Notes: a model not told the origin generated them from the letters alone. Counted from the first letter of the stretch, positions 21,540 through 34,360 are shown. The stretch: 64,000 nucleotides of DNA from Macrolepiota albuminosa (GCA_027475525.1 JAMWFC010000055.1:2443042-2507041); one strand, 5' to 3'. Numbers and translations are program-made.

Positions 21540-21625
21540 ACGCGTGACGATAATTGTGACGAGCGTGTTTTCTCCCAAACGCGTCGTCGTATAGGCGCGT
21601 TCTGCTGCATTTTTGCCTTGACTCG
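21540..21625 (+). promoter_or_regulatory. Two MCB (ACGCGT) boxes in the ctf4 promoter
   Basis: ACGCGT occurs at 21540-21545 and 21579-21584, 86 and 47 bp upstream of the ctf4 ATG. A GGCGCGT word follows at about 21594. ACGCGT is the MluI cell-cycle box bound by the MBF complex at G1/S genes in ascomycete yeasts, and Ctf4/Mcl1 is a replication protein. The use of these boxes here is inferred. Confidence 0.6.
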
Positions 21626-24600
21626 ATGGCAGACCTCGTTACAAATCCAGCTCATGAATCCGGACTTACCTGCTTGACGTTCTCCAGGGATGGAACGTAG
21701 GTGCCGTCGTGCTAATCGGGGTGGAATCTGCTCAGTCAAGAGTACAGGCATGCTTACACTGGAGGGCAAGATTGTATCGTTCGAATATGGAAAATGGGCG
21801 AGGGTATTGAGCAGGAACCTATGACTGCGTCTGAAGCAGAACAGCCAATTACAGCTGTCGCAGCATCGGTACGTCGTGTAATTTAGGGAATTAGTGTCAC
21901 TCATTCTACTGCAAGGACAATGGCTGGCTATCTGGCAGTGAGGATTCTATGGTTAGGCAGTATATCAAACATAAACCGGAACTTACTGGGCATGTATGGG
22001 ATGCCAGCGGAGTCGCGATTCGGTCATTAGCAGTTGATTCAGAAGGCAAGAGAGTAGCCATCGCTTCTGAGTAGGTACCAATTGTTTCTCGGCTTCTGTC
22101 AAACTCAATGAGATGCAGGAACTTTGATGTCAGAGTGGTAGATTTGGAGGACATTAAAATCACCAAGCAGCTGAAAGGGCATGTCGGTAGTGTGCGAAGG
22201 GTGACATGGCATCCAAGCTCCCCAATATTGGTATATTCAACCTTGATCAACGAATATATGATTCTTATTATCGAGGCCACAGACTACTTCGGGTGCAGAT
22301 GGAAAGATAATCGTATGGAATATGTCTCATGAGGAGCCTCAGATTGAAGCGACCATTGAGGGTCTAATTCCCGTCATCGGAGATACCATGTTCGTACTTC
22401 CTTCTCTTTTTGGACTCGCTTGTTGAGCTGCTTCTATAGGTCACCAGACTATGCTCACGACTGCTCAGCAGTTTGGCATACATCTGGTCAGCATTTTTAT
22501 GCTGCTTCTAGGACTCATGGTTCGTGATGCAAGCCACCTAAAGCTTTTATGGTTTGTCGGAAAGTTTTTTTTTAGAAATCGTGACCGTATCCCGTTCGGA
22601 CTGGTCTAGGTCAACATCTTTTTCCGACAAGGATCTTTCCGGTCCCATAACAGCGCTTGCCGTCTCCGTGAACGGTGAATATCTTGGTTGTGCATCTCGT
22701 TCTAAGATCCATGTGTGGTCAATACAATCACGACGTCTTATCGCTAGGTATGTTATCTCGCACTATTTGACACAAACTGAGATAGAATTGCTGTAGTCAC
22801 CCTGCAACACCGGGAGCCACCATTACCCATCTAGCGTTTTCACCGAAAGACAACCTCTTAGCTTGGACAGATTCAGAAGGAGGCTTCAGCCGCTGGCACA
22901 AACCAATATCAGAGACTTACCCCGATCCTGTCAGGCGCTCTATTGCAACGACTGGGGCGGCGACAGTTACAGCTCGACAAAAGAGCGATCTCTTTGACGA
23001 CATTGCAGAGGCTACTAGTTCGAGCAATCGGTTACATGACGATGATCATGTTGACCCGGAGCCTGGTTATGGTGATGTCGATGACGACTGGATAATCGAC
23101 GACTTAGGTGGTAGTTTACAAGACAATCCCGAAGCAATAAGGAAGACTGATGGTTTGGTGAAAGAGATGGGTAAGTCTATTCTATCAACGCCCAAATTGG
23201 TTAAGACGCTATAACACATTCCAGTGAGCATCACGAAAGCTCAGCCTCCTTTCCAGCCTGGATCTACCCCAATGGAGAACAGAAAGAGGTATCTCGGTAA
23301 GCTATATTTTTTGAGTCCGTGTAGGGTCTATCACTGAGCTGAATTTGTTGAGCCTACAATATGCTGGGTGTCATAGAGGTTACAGACCAAGACACACATC
23401 AAATCATCAACATCGAGTTTTTCGATCGTTCCGCGCGAAAATCATACCATTTCAATGATAATTTCAAGTATGACCTCGGATATCTTGGTGGGACTTCTGA
23501 TGATTTATTTTATGTAAATTGAACTTTTCGCCATAGGCGAACGGGGTGCTGTTTTTGCGTGCCCTCCAGAGAATGAACATCCCGCACAAGTGTTGTACAA
23601 GCCCTATGGCACGTGGACTAACCAGGGTGAATGGACGTATGTCCTCAAACGCCCGGGAACGACGGTGTTAGGTGTTGCAGCGGGCGGCACGCGCCCGTCT
23701 AGCAGTTTACGACATTCAAACGATGCCGATCTGCAGGGGTGGGGAAATGTCGTGGTTGCTACGTCAGAGGGAGACTTGACGTTTTTGAGCGGGACAGGGA
23801 GGGAAAGGAGGATTTTGGGGCTCGGCGGAGACTTTGTATCGATGGTTGCTGGTCCTGAGTGGGTATTTGTGGTGCATCGGACTGGCGCGACGACGATTGA
23901 TGGTATGATTTGCTACACCTTCGCGAGAACGAATGGAGCCTGATAGTTGAATTTCTAGGTTCACAGAACCTGTCGTATTCAATTATCAGTTTCGAGGATT
24001 TCAGTGTGAAGCAGCGGGACGTTCTTCCCCTCCCCAAAGGACATACTCTAAAATGGATAGGATTAACTGATCAAGGAGTTCGCTTCCAGTCACCAACCTA
24101 TGAAGATCATATACCGACTGACCCGTTTTAGGCTCCCGCAATGTATGACAGTGCAAACTATATTCATATACTCACAAAGTTCCGGATACCACACCATGCT
24201 TCTTGGGCGAGGGTCATGGATACAAATCTGCTCGAACGACGTCAAGGAAAAGATGAATCGTACTGGCCTGTCGGCATTACTGATAGCAATTTCATGTGTC
24301 TCATTCTTAAGGTGGGTACTCAAAGGACCTAGCTTCATAATTGGTCTAGTGAATCATTCAATCACAGGGAAGGCAAGAGCATCCTGCTTTCCCTCGTCCT
24401 CTTATCCAAGAACTTCCATTACGGATACCTTTCCGGCTCAACGAACCTAAGGAGGAGCTGTAAGTCTTCATCTCTTCGACGCATGATAGACACAACATAA
24501 CAACTCCACAATTTTAGCATCGAACGTGAGCTGCTCTTTGTTCAAATGTCTCTGGACTCTCTTGATGAGGAATTAACGACCGATGACATCCTCAAGCGAG

Positions 24601-25789
24601 AGCACGCGATGGACAGGGAGTTCATCATCCTCATTCAAGCAGCCTGCAAAGCCGACAATGTTCCCCGCGCTATTGAACTTACTAAGCTTCTGCACAACGT
24701 CTCATCGTTTGATTCAGCACTGAAAATTGCTGACTTCTATCACCTCGTCGGTCTAAGAGAGAAAATTGCAATTCTTAAGGCTGATCGGGAGGAGAATGAA
24801 GATAGGCTCGTCGCCGCGCGAAATAAACGTAGACAGTGGTTGAAGCCCGACCCGCCTCTTCGTATGGTCCACGCTGCCCAAGATAAGTACGGTGCAAATT
24901 TGAAGGTGGATTTACTGGGGGATGACCGGCCGCCACCCGCTATCGAGCGGCCAAGGTTGGCGAGAGTAACGACGCCCGTAGTTGAGACGACAAGGTACAG
25001 TTCTGTCGTCCCGTCAAGCTTGGCTCCTCCGATAGATGAGTCTTCTTTCACGGACGGCGTGGAAATACAAGCTACAGCTTTCGCTTCTGGGGATGGCAAG
25101 CGGAAGCGGACTGAGGTAGAAGATTTCGAATCCAACAATTTACCAACCCCACCGCCTAAACAAAGTAAGCACACCCTGTCCATTTGATCAAATAGTGGTT
25201 AACGTCAGTATCATTGAAGAGGTTAATCCTTTTGCACGTAAACCTGGTCAGGAAGCGCGCAATCCATTCGCACGAAAGGCAGATGTGAATGGAAAGACGA
25301 TACAAAAGAGCGAGAGCTTTTTTGAGAAAGTTGATGCCGCTGAATCAGAAGCTGGTACGCGCCCAAAACGTGCGTTTCTATCGCATATGTTCTGGAACAT
25401 GAGTTTTGACTTGTGAAATTGTGTTTATAGGACCCTTCGCCAAGCCTTTGACGAAGGATAAGGGCGTGGTCAGGCAGACCACGCTTTTTGGCATGGGGCT
25501 GCCAAAACCAAAGGAGAAAGAGAAGAAGCCGAAGTCAAATAACAACGTTGCTACAGCTGCCGTTGACGAAACACAGAGTTCGCAGGTGACTGATAGAGAT
25601 ATAATGATGGCTTCGCTGGTCGAAGATCCAGAGACACAAGGAACCCGGGAGACGCAGGAAACCCAGGATTCGAACTTGGTGGAAACGCAGCCTGCAGAGG
25701 AGTCGCTAGGACTTGAGGTATGTATCATGTAGAAATCAGGTATATTTCTCACTGGTCTTCTTTAGGAGACGCAGCTGGTCGTTGAGTAG
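21626..25789 (+). CDS. CTF4: Ctf4/WDHD1 (AND-1, Mcl1) replisome hub, 1,087 aa, 18 exons
   Basis: This protein links the CMG helicase to DNA polymerase alpha and supports sister-chromatid cohesion. Exons: 21626-21696, 21748-21868, 21916-22070, 22119-22230, 22283-22389, 22440-22519, 22576-22747, 22797-23170, 23225-23296, 23353-23487, 23537-23902, 23959-24077, 24132-24311, 24368-24459, 24518-25164, 25220-25369, 25431-25717, 25766-25789, total 3,264 nt in frame. N-terminal WD40 repeats begin at [15 protein letters not shown] and include [10 protein letters not shown]. An acidic linker (about residues 350-400, [11 protein letters not shown]) leads to the SepB/Ctf4 middle beta-propeller and helical domain ([33 protein letters not shown]). 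The C-terminal tail has two NPFARK copies, a QTTLFGM motif at 1000-1006 and a QTQ/ETQ-rich end. The HMG box of animal AND-1 is absent, as in fungal homologues. Confidence 0.95.
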
Positions 25790-26050
25790 TATGAAACAAG
25801 CATATTTACTCTGCTAGAACATAAATCTCATCATAACATGCTCTTAATTGGTTGTTGAGCTGCTCGATCGAAACTTGATACTTTCGGCCAGCGGCCTTTC
25901 TTCAACCTAGTTGACTGCGATGGTCTCATGATACTCTCTTTGATAGAGTTTTAAATTTAATGATCCTTTGGTTGTGTTGTTTGCGGAGATCAGCCAGTTT
26001 CAGACCCGTATGTTCGCTTCCAGCAAGCTGCACTTGGAGGTTGCCTCCCA
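25790..26050. other. Intergenic
   Basis: This is the 3' flank of ctf4; nothing was recognised. Confidence 0.3.
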
Positions 26051-26793
26051 ATGGTGGAATCCAGCCACGTGACTAAAGGCGTGGAGTTGTTCTGTGGCAA
26101 GGTAGGTTCTAGAGAGATCCTCATCCAGGCAAGACGCTACAAGTCGGGGGACGCTTTGCAAGTTGTCTTTTGAAACCTATCCAGTCTTCTTTACCCCTCA
26201 GGCGTCATGAGAGAAGATATCAAGGATAAGGCCTCTGTCAAGAGTATTCTTCCAGCGTCGCCAAACATGATCTAAGCTTAAATTCGTAGGTTACGCTCTC
26301 TGTGGATGCGGGTCATCACCAAGAGGAGGATCAGCAGTCATTGGCTACCGGGAAACCAGCACCATCTACGAACGAAAGAGCAGGAGCTGGATCAAGGTTG
26401 AGAGTCGCCCAGCATCCCGAAGGCAATATCCCTGATCAGGACATCGGGTTCGAGCCAATATGTCAGAAATCCCTCAAACGCCTACACACCGAGGAAGAAG
26501 AGTTTAGGCAATGGTTGCGCCGCACTTCTGTTCGACAAGAATGCAATAAGTCAGACTACGCTATCGAGGTGTTCTCTGGGAAACTCCAGGGTTATTGCTT
26601 CTCGTTCATAGGCACTCTTAGCGACTCTCAGAAACACTTCGAGACTTTGCAACTTGCGGACCAGCTCGCTTTTCCTCTCGTACTTTTGTTTGTCATCCAA
26701 GTCGGACTTGGATTCTGGCTCCTCTCGCGCTCGCATCAGCCTCGTATCTATGCTCGTAACAGTGTTAAGCAATCGCAGGCGAAAGCTTCCTGA
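26051..26793 (+). CDS. Hypothetical protein, about 184 aa, 2 exons (uncertain)
   Basis: ATG at 26051 opens a 17-codon exon ending in a consensus AAG|GTAGGT donor (26102). A TAG acceptor at 26287-26289 continues the same frame to TGA at 26793. The protein is hydrophilic and acidic (HTEEEEFRQWLRR), with one hydrophobic segment near the C-terminus (about residues 140-162) and a Gln/Lys-rich tail. The intron of 188 nt is long for this genome. A frame on the other strand (26826-26551) is also helical and charged, so the strand choice is uncertain. The family was not recognised. Confidence 0.3.
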
Positions 26794-26981
26794 ATACCGC
26801 ATCCGGCCCCTTCCGATATCTCCCAAGCTGCTTGTCTCTTCAGTGTTTCAGCACGTCTATACCTCATAATTACTGTACATTACCAAACTACGTTCCTTTA
26901 CTGTCACGGATTCTTTACTAGTTTACTACGTCGAGCAATTGCATGAGTCAACTACAAATGTGGTGTCTAAAAGCCGCATGT

Positions 26982-28508
26982 TTACAAGGACCTAATAGAG
27001 CTTGAATAACCCTCATTGAATGTAAGTTCCTGAGTTATGGATCGTTGATATCACACAAGAAAGGAAAGATAGGAATAATTCATACCGAGGGTTTGAACGG
27101 CCATTCATCGAAAGCCTTCAAGAGAATAGCCCAATCACGCGCCTCCATGTGTCTTATTTTTTTTGACACGTCCAACCGTTCAGATTCAGGCAAATTAGGG
27201 TCTGTCACTGCTCCAATGAGAATGCGCGAATTAGGTGCAAGGAGACTAAACAAACATTATTCAGCACCTGACCGTTACAGATCAACAGGACCTACCCGAT
27301 AGCGTCTTTCAGCGCTGTCGATTTCTTGACGTAGAGTCGACGGAGACAAAAGTCCCATGCGTCCATCTGACCTTTGGCAACGATCTGCTTTTCGAAGGGG
27401 ACTATGGTCATGGTACGGAAGGGACGACCGATGGCCCGGACGTCTTTCCTCGCATCTAGAGTTAGGCTCCTGACAGAAGGGATCGGGTAGAAGTGTTGTT
27501 CGTATGGTTGGGTCGCTGCAAAAGAGAGGGGGGAGGAACACTGGGCGGTTGCCTCCGCAACTATGGAAAGCTTGCACCTTGTTGTCTTGTCATCAACCGT
27601 CGCGACGACGCGCTGCGGTTCCCTACGTTAGCTTTGAGAAGCAGGTTTGGTAAACGGGGTGACGTACTTTGTAGAGGTGTTCGCTTAAAATCAAGTTGAG
27701 TGGAACGCGGCCGTATGCAAAGAGCCAATTGCCTTCAGGCATGGATCGTAGGAATTGGGATACCAGCTGTTCGCTGTGTATCGTCGAGGGTAGATGTGAG
27801 ATGAATTGGAGTTGTGGGTGGACTACTTTGATATGAGCGAGAGCGCCTCCAACCGATGTATGTCATGATACTCACCTCCCGTGTCCCACCCAACTTTTTG
27901 CACGCAATCCAAGATGCCCGCTTCCGTAATATGTGTATATGCATCCCATAAGAAAGGGTTCATCTGAACAATTTCAACACGCGGATCCACCTCTTTTAGT
28001 GGCTAGAAACGTAGAGAAAAATAAAGTTCAAGGCACGAAGAAGACCAAGAGGCGGGTAATAATGCATACCCTGAGCCATTCGAGGTAAGGCTCCCAGTTT
28101 TCAATTAGAATGATCTTCTTTATTCTCCTCTTCGGCAGAGCAAGTAGCGCCCGAGTTAGTTGACCCGGGCCTTCGTTCAGTCAGCTCGAGAACTTGCGGG
28201 AGCCCAAACAGCGCCTGCTCACCAGGATACGCCTCAACAATGACTTTGTCCCTTGAGCCCTCGGGAACAAAAGCATTAGCGATGCTGGCAGCCGTTTCGG
28301 GGTTTCGCACTGAGATTCGATGGTTGATCGTTATCGGGACTTTGAAGTTAGTAGACCATTCTTGTGGATCGGATGGCAAATGTAGTTTCGAGCTGCTATC
28401 GGTCGGTGGCTTTGAGTAGCACCGTCGTGGAAAAGATGGAAGCCTTTGAAGGGGTGTTAAATGCCATCTGGTGGGTAGAACATGGAGACGGCGGATGGGA
28501 AAGGACAT
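26982..28508 (-). CDS. Mitochondrial transcription factor B / KsgA-type rRNA dimethylase family, 384 aa, 7 exons
   Basis: The protein is expected in mitochondria as the Mtf1/TFB-type initiation factor of the mitochondrial RNA polymerase or as a 12S/15S rRNA adenine dimethylase relative. Exons: 28508-28223, 28170-28070, 28002-27876, 27825-27668, 27570-27296, 27245-27086, 27029-26982, total 1,155 nt in frame. The first 40 residues are Arg-rich and amphipathic with RRCYSK, typical of a mitochondrial presequence. Motif I is EAYPGPGQLTRALL (about 92-105), followed by IILIENWEPYLEWL. Motif IV is not the NLPY of active methylases, which favours the transcription-factor branch. The C-terminal WPFKPSELTFNEGY is typical of fungal members. 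I chose the ATG at 28508; an in-frame ATG at 28580 would spoil the presequence. Confidence 0.8.
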
Positions 28509-30471
28509 GGGTTTGCCCAGTTGGACGCGAAAGAGAGACAGCTTTTTTCCCCAAAATTTGCACAGCCACCTATCCCCCATTTCCGATCGGTTACCAGAGC
28601 TTGAACTTGGGCACCAGTATTCCAGTATTCCAGGATTCCAGAGTCTCAGCTTTCGTTTCTCTTAGCATAGCAGCTCAACCTCATCAGTGGCGTGAAATAT
28701 GGCTGGATGGACAAACAGCGACTCAGCCTCAGGCCTAGTCTTCTATTTGTCCTGGGAAAAGGGCGACGTAATCTGATCTTTCCGCCTTGCCTCTTGCCTC
28801 CTTTCATTCTTCTTTTTCTGGACAAATGTGGTGTAATTATCTCGACTTATTATCAGCCGTTTTTCTGGGACAAGTGCTACTCTGCTTCGAGGGATGTACT
28901 ATTACTCTCCTGTAGCTCGGTACCCCTAGTCTGCCAAATCAGTTTTCCGCTAGAGCTTGAGCATGACGGCTACTACATACTCGGTAGGGAAGTGAATACG
29001 TGTTACTTGGTACCTACTTGCCCTAAGGGATGAAATGGTCTGGTTGTTAATTCCCTTCGTTCCTTGAGCCAAACCCGCTTCTAAGATCTGTTGAAAGAAG
29101 CACTCGAAAACCGCACGATAGATGATTTGAACAAGACTGTGACAATCAGTGAACTAGTGACATCCGACTGAAGGGAGGGGAGCGATAGTACTGACAGTTC
29201 TCCGCCTCAACCACATGTCTCCAAAGTCAGCTCCGCTATAACTCGTTGTGGTGACTTCCTTCCGCTTGAGCAGTAATAGTCAACCGATGAGGGAATTAGG
29301 CAAGTAATCGAAAGACGAATTCGTTGTGCGATTCAACTGCATAGGATAGAAATTTCACCTTCGTCTGATCTCAAAGTCACAGGAGAAGCAAAACGCTGAG
29401 AAACAGACAGAATAAAACCATTTTACGCACTATGGATGATGATTCCGTATAATCCCGCGTCTATCTTCCCTCTAATTTCCTTGAGTCGGCAGGAAGGATG
29501 TGTTGTTTCGCATCGCTCGCTCTGCAAGGTGACCTCTGACTGAAGGAAGGCTGAAAAGTGTAATAGGTATACTGTAACTGCAGAAAGTGAGTCATATTGA
29601 CTGATTGAATTCTTGACGATGAAGCGACAAATATTTTTTTTGGAATAGGTTGGGTTACGACGGGTTATCGATAATGATTAGATCCTACTGCGACATGCAT
29701 TAGTACTTGCTTATCCTGCCAGTCAAATTCTCAGTGGCAACATTGTATAATCGGGTCTTTCACATTCGTTTGGAAGCGCCCGTTTTTGATGACAACCAAT
29801 TAGCTATTTTCTTCGTATTTGTAAGCAACTTATTGCAATGTCTCAAGTATGCGCCGCAATGTCCTTTGTTAGGCATCGCCACCTACTAGATGCTTTTCCG
29901 CTGCGCGGTTGTGACAGAGCTACAATCTGCTTCATGCAAAGCGAGACATTACAAAGAAGATACACCTATCAATGTTCTTCTTATCTATCTACCGATGTCT
30001 GCGGCATGGACTATTGCACCCTGGCGAAAGGAGGTGGCGTGTCAAAAGTTTGGCGCCCAAGATTTGAGTCTTTCCACACAGGCCAGCTATCAGATTAGAT
30101 GAGCTCCCTGCAGGGTATGAGAAACCTAGAAGAAGGCTCTTAAAGAGACCGGCTCTCATCCTCTCAAATAGTCGGGTTCAAAACTACTGCGAATCCAGAG
30201 GCGTCAAGCGAGTTGCTAATAGATCCTGTTCATGGGAACCCATGGCTCGGCTGAGGAACGGAGTTTACGAATGTTTGGCAGCAGTTGACTCGAGTTCATT
30301 CTATTCCCTACTCTTTGTTTCCATTTTGTCACCTCCTGCGATATCCTTCCTGTGCAATTCCCTTTTTGTGAACAACACTGAACCTCTCTTCCATTTCATT
30401 TGAAACAAATACATTTCTCAACATACCTCTTCGATCCGCGCGTTACCTGATATCATTTACCTCGCCCCGCA
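28509..30471. other. Long intergenic region
   Basis: There are about 2 kb without a supported gene between two divergent genes (mtTFB on minus, the Ulp1-like gene on plus). No tRNA, snRNA or transposon signature was recognised. It must contain both promoters. Confidence 0.4.
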
Positions 30472-33400
30472 ATGACCGCAGCAACTAAGGAAGTCTTGAC
30501 TCCCTTTCTTCTTCGGTCTTCAACTCCAGGTAAGACGCACTCTTCATGCTCAGCAAAATGACGCGCTCATGCATGGTCTCGCATAGCCCCAAGTGAGAAA
30601 GGTAAGATAGATATTTCTCATTCAGCCGACGCAAGTATGTAAAGATAATATAGTCCTTCGCTATCTCGAGGGCATGTCTAGAGAAGGAGACGAACCAGAC
30701 AATACCCCGCCACGCTCACTGGTTGATTCCGACGAATTCCGCAGCAAAGTTGGTTCTCCACGTGCTCGTTCTCCGCAAGTCCAGTCTCCGGGAGCTCGAA
30801 GCAAAAAAAGCGAAACTTTGTTCGATCCTATCAAATCACCAAAGAGCTACGCGAAACATAACGGAAGCCAAGTCGCTCCTCATGACGACGACGCAGACTC
30901 AAATGTCCAAGAGGGACGTACATCCGAGGCTGGAGACACAATGATTCCCGCGGTGGGTCTTCTGTTCGCCTTGATGTTCTACTTTAGCGCTGATATGTGT
31001 AAAGAGGGAACCAGGTCCCCACGATCCTCCGGGGCCTAAATATGAATCCTATGACTCCGGACCTTCGTTTGGAAATTTTGGGCCACTACCTTCAGACGAT
31101 CATGTTCCTGTTAGTCTCTCTTATGGGAATGTACGTTTCACCGACTTATCACTTTTCTTTCGCTGATGGTATGAAAACCCAATTGGACTCAGTTTCAATC
31201 CGCCTCTCCTCGTGTGCCCTCGCAAGTCCCTTGGAGTGGCGAGGAAAATGGCCACAAAGGTGTACAGTCTGTCCAGGCCGCCAAAATACCTCTTCCACCT
31301 TCTGAATATGCCATGTCTCCACGAGGAACTAACAACGACATGAATAGACATGAGGAGCTCATGGTACGTCAATTTCATTGGTCACCAGGAAATTAATTTG
31401 ACATTTTCTCATAGTCCCCGAGAAGTTACGCCCAACTTTCCAGCGGCAAAGACCGCCCTATGTCTCCATCCGGCCGGTCTCAATTGAGCAAAACAAGTAC
31501 GCCACTCAGCCCTCGCCTGGCGTCCCTTCAAGGTCGATCCAAAGCTCCTTCCATATCGCCCTCCGAGTCGCCCTCCCAAGTCCGGCCGCAGCAAACTCCT
31601 TCGCGGAACAGTACGTATTCTCTGCTGTTGTTAAACTCCGTCAACTGTACATTCCTTTCTTTCTGAACTTAGGGGGATCAAATTCTGTCCTTTCCGGTGG
31701 TGGGTATCAATCCCGCCCCTTCTCGCCCTACCGCCACGGACCGACGACTGAAGATCTCTTGCACGCTGCTATTCGCGGACATTCGGTCGCCATCCCAGAG
31801 GAAGAAGAAAAAGCCTCTTCCGTCGCATCCGCTCAGACTCGCTCAAAGTCACCATCTCAACTTGGTAAGACCTCTTCGCAAGCTCAGATGCGGCTCAGCA
31901 AGGCGCCGTCACAACAGTCGAAGTCCCAAGTGTCTGCTACACAACCACATACGAATGGAAACGGCAAGGAGCCTTCAGTTATAACGTCAAGACAGAGTCA
32001 CCAGGGCTCGCACCATCTGGACAACCATGGTCATGCAGAAGACGGGAATGCCATGCCCCGAGCACGTTCGCCAGACGAGCATAGTCTCGATCAAGTAGAG
32101 GCTCGTATTGTAGATGCAGCTCTGGCAGCTGCGACCCCACGCACATCGTACTTCGCCGAGCCTCTTGAGCCTGGTATATCGAGCCATTACCATGATATGG
32201 AGCTGTGTGTTCTTTTACATCAGGAGGGGGACCCGAATGTACATGATGTTGTGAAGAGGGCATTGAGGAAGGCGGTAGTGCAGAGGGTCAAGAAACTGGG
32301 AATGAAGTATGATCACGAGGTGAGTTTTCTTATTCTCGTGAGCAAGCTTTGAAGTGTTGAGTATCTTCTGTAGTCCCTGAAGCAGTACAAGAGATCCCAT
32401 ATGGACCACAATCCTCTTCGCCAGGACTACAACTCTGATGTGCGTATATATCTCTCATGACCAGTTTGATCGATTCGCCTTAATTGAAATTCAACCTCCT
32501 TAACAACAGGAACCACCTCATTGGGCCTCCGATATCAAACGCGAGATCGTATTAATGCAGCAACGTATTGAGTCTCTTGGTCCTAAAATCGAAAACCTCG
32601 GTTCCAGAGACAACTTTAATGACGCCCGCTTCGCATACCAAGACCCCTCCGACTCGCGAACCCCCCGTACCCAAACCGTCCATCTGCAAACCCAGCCCAC
32701 CGGCACGGCCGCTAACTCCATGTTCCAAGGTGCACACACTAATATTATCATCGGTGATGATGGTGAGGTGCGTCCGGGCCACCCGCACGAGGTGGACGAT
32801 GAAGACGATGAAGAATTCGATAATCGGACGGAGACGCAGACGATGGAGAGGAGGTTGCCACCGGATGCTGCGCCCAAACGTGGGGTGTACGGTGCGGACG
32901 ATCGCGACGATTCGCCTGGACAGCAGTTCCTCGAAGAAGAGCTCTACCGTCTCCGTCAACGTCAGGGTGGAAGCCAGTCAGGGCGCTCGCACCATACATG
33001 GCTTGTCTCCCGGGAGCCAGGAGCAATCGACGACTTTGAAGATGAAGAGCGTCCTCCGCCCTCGGGTATGCCTACGATTCCTGATACAAACGGAGACGGG
33101 TACGCGGAGAGAGAAGGATCGCATTCGCCGCCACTTCCTGAGCTTCCAGAGCAGCCAGAAGATGGAGAGCTCGAACCGCCTGGTGGTGCCATCCCGACTC
33201 CTCAAGGTCAATGGAGGGCACATGATCATAATCCGGAAGCGTCCCAGTTGGCGCCCTGGCAGCACATCCATGCTCGCTTACTTTCATGGGCTGTCATCTG
33301 GCCTCAGTCTGAACTCGACGTCGCGCTGAATAGCACGACGAGGGGTCAGCAGGTAGACGAGGTCGCGCTGAGCATCTGGACGACGCAAACGTATAAAAGA

Positions 33401-34099
33401 TATGTGCGCAAAACGTTGACAGATAATCCGGTTGGTATTGTGGATCGGTTGTTCGTGCCCCCTAATATGGCAGATGCAATAAGCAATGCGGTGTATAATG
33501 GTCAGCATGGCAATGCGTGTGGAATGCTGAGGGATTTGTGGTCTCCTTTTGGGTTGCCTGGGATGCCGAGATTGCTGGTTGTACTTGCGAGGCATCGGTC
33601 AGAGAATGATCATTGGGTTGTTCATCGGTAAAATTTTTTTCATCTGTGACGTTTTCCTTCTGATTGATGACATTCAGGTACTCGTTGCCTGAGGGCACCC
33701 TCATGACCTATGATTCATATGCCGGCAGGAGTATCATGGATGGACGTGTACGTTCATGATCTTTTTTTGGAAACCACGCGTGCTGATTTCGGTCCGTAGC
33801 CGCTCGGATGGTGGTTCGCCATTCGTATCGCCTGGCCAAATGCAAATTATCCTAGCCCCGACCATCTCGAGCAGAAGATGGTGCGTTTACATCGGCCTGC
33901 CCAGCTACCCATCGATAACTCGGTGGCGGCTGCCGGAATCTGGCGGAATATTCTCATGGGCTCCCGTGGAGAGCGCAGCTTGGACCTTGAACGTCTACGC
34001 GACCTCATCAATACCGAAGTGAAGAACCTTCGCCAAAGGAAGATCTTAGGCAGGCTAGCAATCCCGATGCCGAGACAGGATTTGAATTGGGAACATTAG
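30472..34099 (+). CDS. Large Ser/Pro-rich protein with a C-terminal Ulp1-like (C48) domain lacking the catalytic Cys, 1,011 aa, 11 exons
   Basis: Exons: 30472-30529, 30587-30601, 30684-30952, 31005-31130, 31193-31363, 31415-31610, 31673-32319, 32374-32439, 32510-33627, 33678-33747, 33800-34099, total 3,036 nt in frame. Residues 1-430 are disordered, rich in SPxxR repeats (GSPRARSPQVQSPGARSKK). An acidic patch (DDEDDEEF) and a Pro/Glu-rich linker follow. The last 220 residues resemble the Ulp1/SENP fold: a WxxxxLDxxLN-like start, HW at 884-885 (NDHWVVHRY), DS at 901-902 (TYDSYAG), then a segment spaced like the Q...DCG element but reading PAQLPIDNSVAAAGIW, with Ala957 where the nucleophile would be and Gly958-Ile959 kept. 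The terminal helix matches in placement. It could be a pseudo-protease that binds a SUMO/Ub-like protein. The domain assignment is inferred from motif spacing. Exon 2 is only 15 nt. Confidence 0.8.
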
Positions 34100-34360
34100 A
34101 GCCATCCGTCGCTGAAAGTTAACTGAGGTTTCAAGTAAATCAATAGGATGGATAGGCTGGGTTATGGTGCAGTAGTTTGTGGTATCTTTATGAGGTAACC
34201 CAGGTGCTGTTGGATAAGTAACCTGTGTGTTGCTTGTTCTCGAGATGCCTTCATGATTTGTTTGGATTATGAACACTACGTAGTACTCAATGGATTCTTG
34301 TATGTAACAGTATAACCTTTCGCGATTCCGTTAGGGAGTTGTTCGTTCCAATCAAGGATT

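Noticed and set aside
21295..21594. 99-codon plus-strand frame upstream of ctf4
   Set aside because: It overlaps the MCB boxes and ends 31 bp before the ctf4 ATG. It has no recognisable family, and promoter function is more likely.
26551..26826. Minus-strand 91-codon frame opposite the hypothetical gene at 26051-26793
   Set aside because: It is charged and helical, but no splice partners could be found; possible splices imply introns of about 32 nt. It is kept only as an alternative to the plus-strand model.
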